A DNA stretch of 64,000 bases. Origin: CAZQVN01 sp964596775 (GTDB lineage: Bacteria; Eisenbacteria; RBG-16-71-46; JABDJR01; JAWXBZ01). Within the stretch, counting starts at the first letter, position 1. Each line of letters opens with the position of its first letter. The notes below the pieces were generated by a model that did not search any database, was not told the origin of the DNA, and saw nothing but the letters and a program-made list of their open reading frames with translations. The position numbers and the translations under genes were made by a program. Location of the stretch: the NCBI GenBank assembly GCA_964596775.1, contig CAZQVN010000016.1:1-64000 (forward strand). Reading direction: 5' to 3'. Below are positions 16,629-25,490 of the stretch, piece by piece.

Positions 16629-17581
16629 CGGGACCCCTTTCTCAGAAGGCCTTCCAGGGAATCGGCGATGTTCTGAGGCGTCAGCCCGGCCAGGGCCAGG
16701 AGATCTTCCGGCGGCCCCGATTCCAGATAGCGGTCGTTGATCGCCACGATCTTCATCGGCACGCGATGGTCGCTCTCGATCAGCACCTCGGCCACCGCCG
16801 AGCCGAGCCCGCCGTAGCGGCTGTGCTCCTCGGCGGTGACGACGGCGCCGGTCTCCCGGGCCGCGGCCAGGATCGCGTCGTGGTCGAGCGGCTTGATCGT
16901 GTGCATGTTGAGGACGCGCGGCTTGATCCCCTTCTTGCGCAGCATCTCGGCGGCTTCCAGGGCCATGGCCACCATCAGCCCGCATGCGATGATCGTGCCG
17001 TCCGGACCGTCCTCCATCATCAACGCCTTGCCCGGCTCGAACGGCGTGTCGCGCGTCGTGATCGTCGGCACCTTCTCGCGCCCCATCCGGAAGAACACCG
17101 GGCCCACGTAGTTCGCCGACCATTTCGTCGTCTTGAACGTCTCGTGGTAGTCGGCGGGGACGATCAGCGTGAAGTTGACGATCGGGCGGATGACGCCCAC
17201 GTCCTCCATCGACTGGTGCGTCGGCCCGTCCTTCCCCACCGAGATGCCGCCGTGGGCCGCGCCGATCTTCACGTTGGCCGCGGAATAGGCGATGCCGTTG
17301 CGCACCTGGTCCCAGGCCCGGCCGGACAGGAAGATGGAGTAGGACGAGAAGAACGGAACGAAGCCCATGTGCGACAGCCCCACGGCCGTTCCGACCATGT
17401 CCTGCTCGGAGATGCCCATTTCGAAGAACCGGTTCGGGTACTTCTCCGCGAAAAATTTCGTCAGCGTGGACTGGGAGAGATCGGCGTCGAGCACGACGAC
17501 GCGCGGATCCTCCTCGCCGAGTTCCACGAGCGCGTCGGCATAGGCCTGGCGCGTCAGCTGCATGTCCCGTTTCTGCGTCAT
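16625..17581 (-). CDS. transketolase, C-terminal subunit
   Basis: 318 residues covering the pyrimidine-binding and C-terminal domains of transketolase. Seen: 'VVVLDADLSQSTLTKFFAEK', 'RFFEMGISEQDMVGTAVGLS' (the catalytic Glu in SEQ), 'AAHGGISVGKDGPTHQSMED' and the C-terminal 'GAVVTAEEHSRYGGLGSAVA'. It needs the N-terminal subunit encoded 12 nt upstream. Split transketolases are common in archaea and several bacterial phyla. Role: pentose-phosphate sugar interconversion. Confidence 0.94.
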   Translation of the reverse strand: MTQKRDMQLTRQAYADALVELGEEDPRVVVLDADLSQSTLTKFFAEKYPNRFFEMGISEQDMVGTAVGLSHMGFVPFFSSYSIFLSGRAWDQVRNGIAYSAANVKIGAAHGGISVGKDGPTHQSMEDVGVIRPIVNFTLIVPADYHETFKTTKWSANYVGPVFFRMGREKVPTITTRDTPFEPGKALMMEDGPDGTIIACGLMVAMALEAAEMLRKKGIKPRVLNMHTIKPLDHDAILAAARETGAVVTAEEHSRYGGLGSAVAEVLIESDHRVPMKIVAINDRYLESGPPEDLLALAGLTPQNIADSLEGLLRKGSR

Positions 17582-17593
17582 CGCGTCAGCACC

Positions 17594-18520
17594 TCAATGG
17601 CCGTGGCCGACGAACGGCCAGATCGGGCCCGGCTTCTTCGGCGGTTCGGGCCAGTCCTCGTAGGTGGCGATCCGCTCCGCCTTCGTGCCCGTCCAGCCGA
17701 GTGCCTGGAACGCCACGGCCAGTTCGTCGTCGGAGAGAGGCTTGCCGTGCCACTTGAAGTTGTCCTCGTAGGCCGGCACCCCCTTCATCATCAGCGTCCT
17801 GAACAGGATGACGGACGGCCTGCCCTTCGTGGCCGCGGCTTCCGCGTAGGCGCTCTCGATCGCGCCGTAGTCGTGACCGTCGGCCTCGATGACATGGAAG
17901 TTGAAGGCGCGGAACTTGTCGCCGAGCGGCTCGATCCCCATGACATCCTGGACGCGCCCGTCGATCTGGGCGTCGTTGAAATCGACCAGCATGCAGAGAT
18001 TGTCGAGCTTGTAGTGGGCGGCGGTCATTACCGCCTCCCAGATGTTGCCTTCCTGCAGTTCTCCATCGCCGCAGTTGCAGTAGACGCGGACTGTGTCCTC
18101 ACCCTTGAGACGGGCGCCGAGGGCCATGCCGTTGGCCTGCGAGAGCCCCTGGCCCAGCGACCCGGTGGAGGCCTCAAGCCCGGGCACGTAGATCATGTTC
18201 GGGTGACCCTGCAGCGGGGACTTCGACTGGCGGAACGTCAGGAGCCACTTCGGCGGAAAGTACCCCCGGCGGCAGAGCACGGAGTAGTTGTAGGCCGAGC
18301 AGTGGCCGTTCGACAGGACGAACCGGTCCCGCGGATTCTTCCGGGGATCCTTCGGATCCAGGTCCATCACGTTGAAAAAGAGGAACGTGGCGTAATCCGC
18401 CATCCCCAGGGGGCCCCCGGGATGACCGGAATTGCCGACGTTCGTCATCAGGCACACATCGAGCCGTATCTGGCGGACGATTTCCCTGATCGCGTCGTGA
18501 GACAGATTGAGTGCGGGCAT
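17594..18520 (-). CDS. transketolase, N-terminal subunit (TPP-binding)
   Basis: 308 residues. The thiamine diphosphate site is present: 'GDGELQEGNIWEAVMTA' followed by 'LVDFNDAQIDG' completes the GDG...N metal motif. Also seen are 'NSGHPGGPLGMADY', 'DRFVLSNGHCSAYNYSVL' and 'STGSLGQGLSQANGMALGAR'. It pairs with the downstream C-terminal subunit. No good ribosome site precedes ATG 18520, and the predicted promoter lies so close that the message may be leaderless. Confidence 0.95.
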   Translation of the reverse strand: MPALNLSHDAIREIVRQIRLDVCLMTNVGNSGHPGGPLGMADYATFLFFNVMDLDPKDPRKNPRDRFVLSNGHCSAYNYSVLCRRGYFPPKWLLTFRQSKSPLQGHPNMIYVPGLEASTGSLGQGLSQANGMALGARLKGEDTVRVYCNCGDGELQEGNIWEAVMTAAHYKLDNLCMLVDFNDAQIDGRVQDVMGIEPLGDKFRAFNFHVIEADGHDYGAIESAYAEAAATKGRPSVILFRTLMMKGVPAYEDNFKWHGKPLSDDELAVAFQALGWTGTKAERIATYEDWPEPPKKPGPIWPFVGHGH

Positions 18521-18529
18521 AGGACCGGA

Positions 18530-18558
18530 AAAGTATCATCGTGAGCGCCTAGAGTCAA
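18530..18558 (-). promoter_or_regulatory. possible transketolase-operon promoter
   Basis: Minus strand TTGACT (18558-18553), 17 bp, TACTTT (18535-18530); GATACT with a 15 bp spacer is the alternative. Transcription would start within a few nt of ATG 18520. Confidence 0.4.
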
Positions 18559-20278
18559 TTGGGGCAAGCGGTTGGCTGAACAGGCCGACCGCACGCAGCG
18601 AGATCCCCCAGCTCGCCCGGGCCGGTCCTTCCCCGGTGGTTTCGCGCGCAAGGAAGGCTCCGCAGGTCAGCGGACCGAGGTGCGCATCGACGCTCGCATG
18701 CATCCTTCGCCCCGAACCCCTCACGAGGACGGCGGGATACAGCCCCCGGGGGCGCTCCTCGTACAGAGTGACGGGAGCCGCCGGCGGCGTCCGGAACCGG
18801 GACACGCCGCCGCCGATCCGCAGGCGCCCGAACAGCACCCGGCGCCCGCGGACGTGCACGACGTCGGTCACGGCGTCGATGACGGCCGGCGCCGCGGGGT
18901 CGCGGGAGGGGCGGATGTCGAGTTTCCCCTGCCACTCCACGCGAAGGTGATCCCCTCCGCGCTCCCACCCGAGACGCAGGACGCCCGTGTGCCTCCGCAG
19001 CGACGCCTCGGCCACCCCGCCGGGCCCCGGAGCGCCGCGGTTTTCCATCCGCATCTCCGACAGAACGGACCACCCCGATCCGAGCGATGCTTCGAGACGG
19101 GCCCGGCCGTATCCGGCAACCCGTTCCCAGGCCCGCCGCGTCGTGGCCCGCTCGAGGGCCGCCCGCGCTTCCGCCTCGACGGCCATCCCGCGGCGGAGCC
19201 GCGCGCGGACGCTCAGCGCCGCCTCGTTCCGGTTGTCGTTCCGCCCGGACTCGAAGTCCGACCCGAACGGATTGAGAAAATCCGGAGCGCCTCCGGTGAC
19301 CGACAGCCCGACGCGGACCGGGGCAGGGCCGACCGTGACGGCGATGACCGCGTGGCGCCACCGACCGTCCGGATCGCGGGCCGACTCCAGCATCCACTCC
19401 GTCCCCGACCGGGCCCCCGCGGCCACGATGCCGGACCAGAACCGGCCGTCGTGGCGGATCAGCGCCGGGCTCACGCCCGGCGCTCCGGAAGCGGCGGAGG
19501 GGTTGAGCCGGAGGATCTGGGCGGAGCCCGACCGGCCCGAGTCGGTGCTCCATCCTCCGACGGCATGGTGGCCGAACGAGAAGAGGCCGGCGCCCTCCAG
19601 TTGCACACCCCGGAGGATCCGCCCGCCGGCCGGCGGCGGGAGTGCCGACGGCGCACCGGCGGGGGCGGGCACGCCGCGCGGCGGAGGCCGGTTCGACACT
19701 CCGGCGAGCAGCCCAAGCCCCGCGGCGGGAGTGAGGTCGCCGCCGAGGACCCGCACGCCGCCCCGGATCCGCGCCGACGCGCGGAACGTGATCTCGGGAT
19801 TTTCCGGAGCCTGGCGGCGGATCCGGACGGCCGCGGTGCGGCCGGTCGACCGGTACGCCGAGCGGAACTCGGCGCGCGGTTCTCCCGACGACACGCTGCG
19901 CAGCGTGGCCTGCGCATCCCACTGCGCCGGGGTTCGCCGTTCCGGTTCGATGAGCAGCAGTTCCCTCAGCGGCATGAGCCGCGCCGCGGTGATCGCCGGG
20001 TGCCGGGTCAGTTCGTCGAACCCGGACAGGCCTCCGAGGCTGTCCCGGACCGCGAGGATCGCCCGGGCCAGGTCCTCGTCCATTCCCGGCAGTGCCAGGA
20101 GGTCGCCGATCGAGGCGCTGTTGACGGGAACCGGCTCGACCTCCTCGGAAACGGCGTCCTCGTCGTCCGACTGCGCCGCGGCGGGCGTCACGCAGCGGGT
20201 TCCCGCGACGAGAGAGGCCGTCACTTCGGCGTGAGGCAGGAGGAGGACCAGGAGCAGGGCGCGCGCGGCCGGCTTCAT
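18536..20278 (-). CDS. helix-hairpin-helix plus putative beta-barrel exported protein
   Basis: 580 residues, exported. A hydrophobic N-terminus (5-35) is followed by an acidic linker and a helix-hairpin-helix segment ('VNSASIGDLLALPGMDEDLA', repeated as 'LGGLSGFDELTRHPAITAARL'), as in ComEA-type DNA-binding proteins. The remaining 430 residues alternate polar and hydrophobic residues with many Gly/Arg/Ala strand-like stretches and end '...SWGISLRAVGLFSQ', looking like an outer-membrane barrel. HhH-plus-barrel proteins of this length occur in FCB bacteria; their role is unknown. Start overlaps the upstream gene in ATGA. DNA contact is only a possibility. Confidence 0.65.
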   Translation of the reverse strand: MKPAARALLLVLLLPHAEVTASLVAGTRCVTPAAAQSDDEDAVSEEVEPVPVNSASIGDLLALPGMDEDLARAILAVRDSLGGLSGFDELTRHPAITAARLMPLRELLLIEPERRTPAQWDAQATLRSVSSGEPRAEFRSAYRSTGRTAAVRIRRQAPENPEITFRASARIRGGVRVLGGDLTPAAGLGLLAGVSNRPPPRGVPAPAGAPSALPPPAGGRILRGVQLEGAGLFSFGHHAVGGWSTDSGRSGSAQILRLNPSAASGAPGVSPALIRHDGRFWSGIVAAGARSGTEWMLESARDPDGRWRHAVIAVTVGPAPVRVGLSVTGGAPDFLNPFGSDFESGRNDNRNEAALSVRARLRRGMAVEAEARAALERATTRRAWERVAGYGRARLEASLGSGWSVLSEMRMENRGAPGPGGVAEASLRRHTGVLRLGWERGGDHLRVEWQGKLDIRPSRDPAAPAVIDAVTDVVHVRGRRVLFGRLRIGGGVSRFRTPPAAPVTLYEERPRGLYPAVLVRGSGRRMHASVDAHLGPLTCGAFLARETTGEGPARASWGISLRAVGLFSQPLAPIDSRRSR

Positions 20279-21198
20279 CGCTTCTCCCCGCGCGGCGGCG
20301 CCGGTGGTTTCGGGACCGCCCGCCTCGCGAACGTCACGCCGGCGATCACCGAAGCGCCGAGCCGGGGATGATCGGCGCGGGCCACGTCCACCCGGATACC
20401 GCGCGCCGACGCGGCAAGGCCGAACGACGTCTGCCCCGTGTCGGGCGCGAACCCGGCGCGAAACCGCACGCCGCGGACCGCCGTCATTTCGGCGCCGGCC
20501 CGGAACCGCCCGAGGCTGCCGCCGGGCACGCTCTCGTATCCCGCCCCCACGGTGAACCCGGAGCCGGCATCGAAGGAAACGCCGGCGTCAATCGTCGCTC
20601 CGGCCACGGCCACTCCGGCCCGGAGGCCGGGTGCCGGTGCAAATCCGACCCCGCCGCCGGCCACCGGGCGCGCGGCGCCGTAGTCCCCGGCGCTCCACGT
20701 TTCCAGCGCCACGGAGATCGCCCAGCCCCAGCCGGTTTCCGCCGGACGCGCCGCGGTCAGGCGGAGCGTCGTTTCCCGGTAGTCGCCGAGACCCAGCCGC
20801 AGCGCTTCGAACTCCGCGAGACACCCGCCGATCGTCGTCCAGGCCGCGGCGCTTCCCCCGCTGAGTTCGGGCGCCGCCCCGAACCGCGCCGACGCGAACA
20901 TCACCCCGGCCGGCGGCGGCGTTCCGAACAGCGGCGGCGCCGCGCAGGCGGGGCGTTCCGTCACCGGCCAGGCCGGGCCGGACACACCGCGGGCCGCGGC
21001 CGCCGGGTCGAACCCGTCGTACTCGAACGCGGCCCGGGCAGCCCCGCAGACGACGCAGGCCAGGACGAACGCCGCGGCGGCACACGCGGCCCGGCGACCG
21101 GGCGGACCCGGCGCGCGCCGGGCCCGGCGCGCGACCGGCGACCTCTCCGCGCCGCCCCGGCGGCGGACGTCCACGCGGCGCGTCCACCCCCGGATCAT
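20275..21198 (-). CDS. hypothetical exported protein, possible outer-membrane barrel
   Basis: 307 residues. An Arg-rich N-terminus precedes a signal-type stretch (about 37-56, 'ACAAAAFVLACVVCGAARA'). The mature part is rich in Gly/Ala with regular amphipathic strands ('LRAGVAVAGATIDAGVSFDAG', shortened: 'GFTVGAGYESVPGGSLGRF', 'GVRFRAGFAPDTGQTSFG'), consistent with a small barrel of PorV/PorQ-like type, though I cannot assign one. ATG at 21198 has GGAGGGGG 2-4 nt upstream and overlaps the LTD stop. It lies between an LTD protein and the HhH-barrel in one operon. Confidence 0.6.
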   Translation of the reverse strand: MIRGWTRRVDVRRRGGAERSPVARRARRAPGPPGRRAACAAAAFVLACVVCGAARAAFEYDGFDPAAAARGVSGPAWPVTERPACAAPPLFGTPPPAGVMFASARFGAAPELSGGSAAAWTTIGGCLAEFEALRLGLGDYRETTLRLTAARPAETGWGWAISVALETWSAGDYGAARPVAGGGVGFAPAPGLRAGVAVAGATIDAGVSFDAGSGFTVGAGYESVPGGSLGRFRAGAEMTAVRGVRFRAGFAPDTGQTSFGLAASARGIRVDVARADHPRLGASVIAGVTFARRAVPKPPAPPRGEKR

Positions 21199-22049
21199 GG
21201 CCCCCTCCGCACGACGACGACCGGGCGGCGCCAGCGCGACGCGTCCCGGTCCCCGTCCAGACGCCCCTCGAGGAGAACCCAGAAGATTCCGGGAGGCACA
21301 TCCCGCCCCGCGTCGTCCCGGCCGTCCCAGACGATGCGCCCCACCGTGCCGCTGCTCTCGAGCGGTTTCAGCAGGCGGACGGTCCGGCCTCTCATGTCGA
21401 ACAGTTCCATCGACAGGAGCGCGGGCCGTTCCAGGTGCCAGGCGATCGGCACGCGGAGCCCGCCGCCGTCGTCCTCCAGCGGACCCTCCGGAACGATCAA
21501 CGCTCCTTCCAGGTTTTCTCCCGGGAGGAGCGCGAGCGAGTTCCGGGCGAGCGGCGTGCCCCCGGACGGATCCACCGACGGCGACCAGTTCGATGCGAGC
21601 TGGGTGGCCCCGCCGGGGTCGACGCGTTCGAGCGCAACCCCCGCGGTCCCGATCCAGCGGGCGGTGTACTCCAGCGAGTCGAGCACCGCCCCGGAGGTCG
21701 CGCGGATCCGGATCCGGTCGGCGAATCCATCGCTTCCGTCCGCATCGTTGAACGTGGGCCAGGCGCCTCCCGGCTTCGTGACCCGGCGGGCGTCCGCTCC
21801 GGGAAACGCCGCGAGGAACTTCGACGTATCCGCGGTCAGGATCCAGAACCCCCCGGGCTCGAGCGGCGGCAGGTTCCCGGGTGCCGCGGCGGGCCGGGCC
21901 CGGGCATCCTCGATCTCCAGGCCGGCCAGGGCAGCCGGTTCATCGCCGGCGTTCAGCAGTTCGATCCATTCCGCGCCGCCGGTGGCCGGACGGATCATGA
22001 CTTCGTTCAGGATAAGACGCGCCGCGAGAAGAAATACGGCAGGCGGCAT
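21195..22049 (-). CDS. lamin-tail-domain protein with C-terminal FlgD-like module
   Basis: 284 residues. A very short hydrophobic N-terminus (PPAVFLLAARLILNEV) runs straight into an LTD ('AEWIELLNAGDEPAALAGLE'). 'ALERVDPGGATQLASNWSPS' is the usual end of such domains. The last 80 residues are FlgD-like ('LLSMELFDMRGRTVRLLKPL', 'DGRDDAGRDVPPGIFWVLLE'). ATG at 22049 is chosen because GGGAGG lies 5 nt upstream; an in-frame ATG at 22076 would add nine charged residues. Likely a surface or periplasmic protein in the 18.5-24.4 kb envelope operon. Confidence 0.75.
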   Translation of the reverse strand: MPPAVFLLAARLILNEVMIRPATGGAEWIELLNAGDEPAALAGLEIEDARARPAAAPGNLPPLEPGGFWILTADTSKFLAAFPGADARRVTKPGGAWPTFNDADGSDGFADRIRIRATSGAVLDSLEYTARWIGTAGVALERVDPGGATQLASNWSPSVDPSGGTPLARNSLALLPGENLEGALIVPEGPLEDDGGGLRVPIAWHLERPALLSMELFDMRGRTVRLLKPLESSGTVGRIVWDGRDDAGRDVPPGIFWVLLEGRLDGDRDASRWRRPVVVVRRGP

Positions 22050-22122
22050 CAGGCCCTCCCGGGGGAGATCCCCCATGGACGGGCGGGTCAGCGGGGCGTG
22101 GGGCGGATACTTCGGGCGGGAC

Positions 22123-24381
22123 TCAGACCATGCCGCGACGGCGGCGGATGAACCACTCGGTGGAGAGAAGTCCGACGAACAGGAGGAAGAACCAGGGGCT
22201 GTCCCAGATGTCGAGCGTCACGTACTCCTGACTGGCCGGGCCCTGGACCTTCAACTCCTCGGGCAGGCGGCCGGATTCCGCGGCCGGGAAGAACAGGCCG
22301 CCGGTCTCCTCGGCAAGGCGCGCGAGAAACGCCGGGTCCGCACCGGGGCGGCGGAACTCCAGCCCCATCGTCTCCACGGCGAAGACGCCGGACTCGTCGC
22401 CCACGTTCTCGCCGTTGCGTCTGGCCTCCGCCTGGTAGCGATACCGGCCGGGGGGAAGGCTGCCGGTTTCGCCGCTGTAGAACCCTCCGCCGGCGCCGGC
22501 CAGAGTCAGCGTCCTGGCGGCGTCGCCCGCGGGCGCGACCGCGGAATCGGCGCGCGCGATAGAAATCCGGATCTCAGCGCCGTCGAGAGGCTGGTATTCG
22601 CGGTCCGCGAGGCGCGCGGAAAAATCCACGGCGTCGCCGCGTTCGAAGACGGGGCGTCCCGGCTCCACGTTCAGCCGGTTCGCAAGGTCGGGAGCGGTGA
22701 GCCAGCGCACGGCATTCGTCCAGAGCCGGTCGTAGAATCCGATCTTCTCCTGGTAGGCGCGCAGCCGGAAATCCCATTTCCAGTACCCGGAGGCGGGCGC
22801 GCAGAGGATCTTGCCGCTGCCGGACCGTCCGGCCACGAGGATCGGGTAGTTCTCCTGCCCCTGCCCGGACGCGAGCAGCTCGCCGCCGCCGCGGACGACC
22901 GGAGCCGTGGTCGGCGCCTCCAGCGGCGGGAGATCCGACCAGAGCGCGGCATTCTCGGCTTCGTTCTCGTCGACCAGGGTCACCGGGTGACGTCCTCCGG
23001 CCGCGGACAGTTCCGTATGGATGCCCGTCGATCCGTTGCCGCCCCCCGGCGACGCGTCCACCGGGAGCAGCGGCGCCAGCGCCGTTCCGGCCAGCCGGCG
23101 CACTCCCCCGGAGCCTTCTCCGCCGAACACGAGCAATCCTCCGCCGCGGCGCACCCAGTCGGTCATGGCCTCCCAGTCGGCGGCCTGCAGGTGGCTCCCG
23201 TTCATGTCCATGAGAACGATCAGGGCATAGGGGCCGAGAAACCCGCTGTTCAACGACAGCCGGTCCGGAATGGTCGCCCGGTCCATGTTCCGCCACGAGT
23301 TTCCGAGCCGGGCCATCGTCGTCACCGACAGGCTGGAATCCGCGTCGAGCACGCGCTTCAGGAACGTCGTTTCCCAGGTCAGCGAACCGGACAGGAGGAG
23401 AACGCGGCTCTTTTCCTCGCGGACGTCGAGCGCGAACATCCGGCGGTTGTTGATGCCCGTGTATTCCCCGGAGACTTCCGGGAGGAGCACTTCGTAGAAG
23501 TGGAGGCCCACCTCGCGCGGGCGGAACTTGAGGCGGATTTCCTGCTCGGCGCCGTCCTCGGCCCAGGTCAGCGCCTGGGACACCTCGGGGCGGATCGCCT
23601 CGGGGCGGGTCACGTCCGCGATGGAGAGCTCGACGCTGGTGCCGGTCAGCCCCTGGTTGCGGACGGTGACGGATACGGGAACCTCGTCACCGAGGAACGT
23701 GGTGCGGTTGACGCGCACGCGGGTCACCGCGGCATCCTTCCGCACCGAGTCCGTGCCGACCCCGACCGTGTACACCGGCAGGGCCAGCCGACGCGATACG
23801 GCCACCGGATCGAGACCATGGTTGGAGACGCCGTCGGACACCACGACGATCGCGCCGGCCCGCGCCCGCCCGATTTCCGCCACCGCGGATTCGATGGCCG
23901 TACCCATGCCGGTGATGTCTCCCGAAGGACGGGCGGCGGCGGTCGCGGCCAGATCCTTGGCGTCGTCGGGAAGGGGGCGCGTTTCGCGGTCGAAGCCGTA
24001 GACCCGGACCGCGTGGCGGCTCTTCAGCCCCGGCAGGAACCCGGACACGGCCTCGAGGGCCGCCTCGGCCCGGCTCGGCCCGTTCGGATCGGCGCCGGCG
24101 GGAAGGGCAAGACTTTCGGATGTGTCGAACAGGAGGGCCACCGAGCGGCGTCCGTCCTTGCCCGCCCCCAGGGAGATCATCGGACGGCAGATCAGGAGAA
24201 CGAGAATCAGGAAGGCGCTGCCGCGAAGCATCCAGAGGAGGGACCGCATTCCGCTCGAAAGCGGCGCGGGGTTCTTGCGGTAGGCCCAGACGGCCAGGCC
24301 GACCAGGACCAGTCCGAGGAGCAGATAGGGAAGCAGGTGGCCGCCGGGAGGCTGGAACGCGATGCCCTGGATGTCGTTCAT
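22123..24381 (-). CDS. membrane protein with vWA-like and amidotransferase-like domains (BatA-like)
   Basis: 752 residues. Two N-terminal transmembrane segments (about 16-34 and 50-68) precede a von Willebrand A-like domain ('SVALLFDTSESLALPAG', MIDAS-type DTSES, and 'AIVVVSDGVSNHG'). Then come an Ig-like strand region, an amidotransferase-like alpha/beta region ('VLLLSGSLTWETTFLKRVLD', 'GLLVFGGEGSGGVRRLAG'), another Ig-like part and a final transmembrane segment with basic tail ('PWFFLLFVGLLSTEWFIRRR'). This is the architecture of large BatA/aerotolerance-type or DUF-rich membrane proteins of Planctomycetes and FCB bacteria. ATG 24381 has AAGGGGAG upstream; GTG 24390 overlaps that site and is rejected. 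Confidence 0.78.
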   Translation of the reverse strand: MNDIQGIAFQPPGGHLLPYLLLGLVLVGLAVWAYRKNPAPLSSGMRSLLWMLRGSAFLILVLLICRPMISLGAGKDGRRSVALLFDTSESLALPAGADPNGPSRAEAALEAVSGFLPGLKSRHAVRVYGFDRETRPLPDDAKDLAATAAARPSGDITGMGTAIESAVAEIGRARAGAIVVVSDGVSNHGLDPVAVSRRLALPVYTVGVGTDSVRKDAAVTRVRVNRTTFLGDEVPVSVTVRNQGLTGTSVELSIADVTRPEAIRPEVSQALTWAEDGAEQEIRLKFRPREVGLHFYEVLLPEVSGEYTGINNRRMFALDVREEKSRVLLLSGSLTWETTFLKRVLDADSSLSVTTMARLGNSWRNMDRATIPDRLSLNSGFLGPYALIVLMDMNGSHLQAADWEAMTDWVRRGGGLLVFGGEGSGGVRRLAGTALAPLLPVDASPGGGNGSTGIHTELSAAGGRHPVTLVDENEAENAALWSDLPPLEAPTTAPVVRGGGELLASGQGQENYPILVAGRSGSGKILCAPASGYWKWDFRLRAYQEKIGFYDRLWTNAVRWLTAPDLANRLNVEPGRPVFERGDAVDFSARLADREYQPLDGAEIRISIARADSAVAPAGDAARTLTLAGAGGGFYSGETGSLPPGRYRYQAEARRNGENVGDESGVFAVETMGLEFRRPGADPAFLARLAEETGGLFFPAAESGRLPEELKVQGPASQEYVTLDIWDSPWFFLLFVGLLSTEWFIRRRRGMV

Positions 24382-24489
24382 TGGATTCACTCCCCTTAAA
24401 GGCCCGGCCGGGACATCGGTTCCCGAAATGGCTGCGCTGTGCTCAACGAATCTGCGGTCGGAAAAGTCGTTGCGTTCGGCGGGAGAAGA

Positions 24490-24519
24490 ACGCTATCACG
24501 GGGCTCGAGAAGCTGTCAA
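24490..24519 (-). promoter_or_regulatory. promoter for the vWA envelope operon
   Basis: Minus strand TTGACA (24519-24514), 18 bp, TAGCGT (24495-24490). The predicted start is about 100 nt before ATG 24381. Confidence 0.5.
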
Positions 24520-24551
24520 CGTCGCCGCCGCGGGGCGGGGTCACGCGCTTG

Positions 24552-25490
24552 TCAGCGCGTTCCGTGCCGGTCGATGCGCACGAGTTCGAGGGCCGCGGTG
24601 GCGGCGCTGCGGCCGGCGCGCTTGTAGTTGTACAGTCCGATGAGGATCACCTGGGGCACGGTGATCGCCTCGACGAAACCGAGCGCGATGACGAGCAGCG
24701 GACGGATGCGGTCGTAGACGCCGCCATCGAGCAGCAGCATCCCGCCGACCAGCACCGTCACCAGGACCGTCGTGACGACCCCGGTGGCCTTGCCGAGAAT
24801 GGTCGGCTTGATCTCCACCGGGCCCCGGAAGATGTACAGGGCGGTGGCTCCGCCCACCAGCAGGCTGTAGCGGAGCAGAACGAGGCCGAACACCCAGGCG
24901 GGGATCACGCCGCTGTCGAAGAGAGCGGCCATCATCGCCGCGTTGAACAGGATGTCCACGATCGGATCGAACACGCGCCCGAGCGCGGTGGCATCGCCGC
25001 GATGGCGGGCATACCAGCCGTCCAGCACGTCGGTCAGGGCACCCCCCACGAACGTGAGGAGCGCGAGTTCGGTCAGGCCGCCCTTCACGAAAACCAGGAA
25101 CGCCGGAATCGACACGAGGCGGGTCAGGGTGAGGATATTGGCCGGGTTGATCCGGCGGAGCGGGCGTCCGTGGCCGTCCGTGAGCATCTTGAGATGCGCC
25201 GCGATACCGAACAGCCCGCAGAACAGCGTCACGACCGTGTTCCGGAAGAACGCCAGGGCCGTTCCCATGTTCACCGAAAGCGAGATCGCGACGGCACAGA
25301 CAAGCAGCGCGACGCAGCCGGCGATGCCGGTCACCCCGAGGGAGCGGAGCGCCTCGGGATTGTGGAACGCATGCTCGCGGCTCAGGGCCAGGGATCGTCG
25401 GATGTAGACGATCCAGGCCCCCGGCCGGAAACGCTCGCGGCGGAGATCGGCCAGGTACTCTTCGACGAACATGTCTCGATTATAGGTCAT
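24552..25490 (-). CDS. CDP-alcohol phosphotransferase with N-terminal membrane extension
   Basis: 312 residues, integral membrane, transfers a phospho-alcohol from CDP-alcohol. The signature D(x2)DG(x2)AR(x8)G(x3)D(x3)D is complete at Asp154, Asp157, Asp175 and Asp179 ('LTDVLDGWYARHRGD'). The first 110 residues are an extra region with at least two membrane segments, not part of the family core. The head-group substrate cannot be told. It overlaps the GT2 gene in ATGA, so a joint role in making a glycosylated or unusual polar lipid is plausible (inference). Confidence 0.88.
   Translation of the reverse strand: MTYNRDMFVEEYLADLRRERFRPGAWIVYIRRSLALSREHAFHNPEALRSLGVTGIAGCVALLVCAVAISLSVNMGTALAFFRNTVVTLFCGLFGIAAHLKMLTDGHGRPLRRINPANILTLTRLVSIPAFLVFVKGGLTELALLTFVGGALTDVLDGWYARHRGDATALGRVFDPIVDILFNAAMMAALFDSGVIPAWVFGLVLLRYSLLVGGATALYIFRGPVEIKPTILGKATGVVTTVLVTVLVGGMLLLDGGVYDRIRPLLVIALGFVEAITVPQVILIGLYNYKRAGRSAATAALELVRIDRHGTR

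Noticed and set aside
20368..24399. A plus-strand open frame of about 1343 codons
   Set aside because: It is antisense to four well-supported minus-strand genes, is Arg/Pro-rich without domains, and is an expected high-GC artefact.
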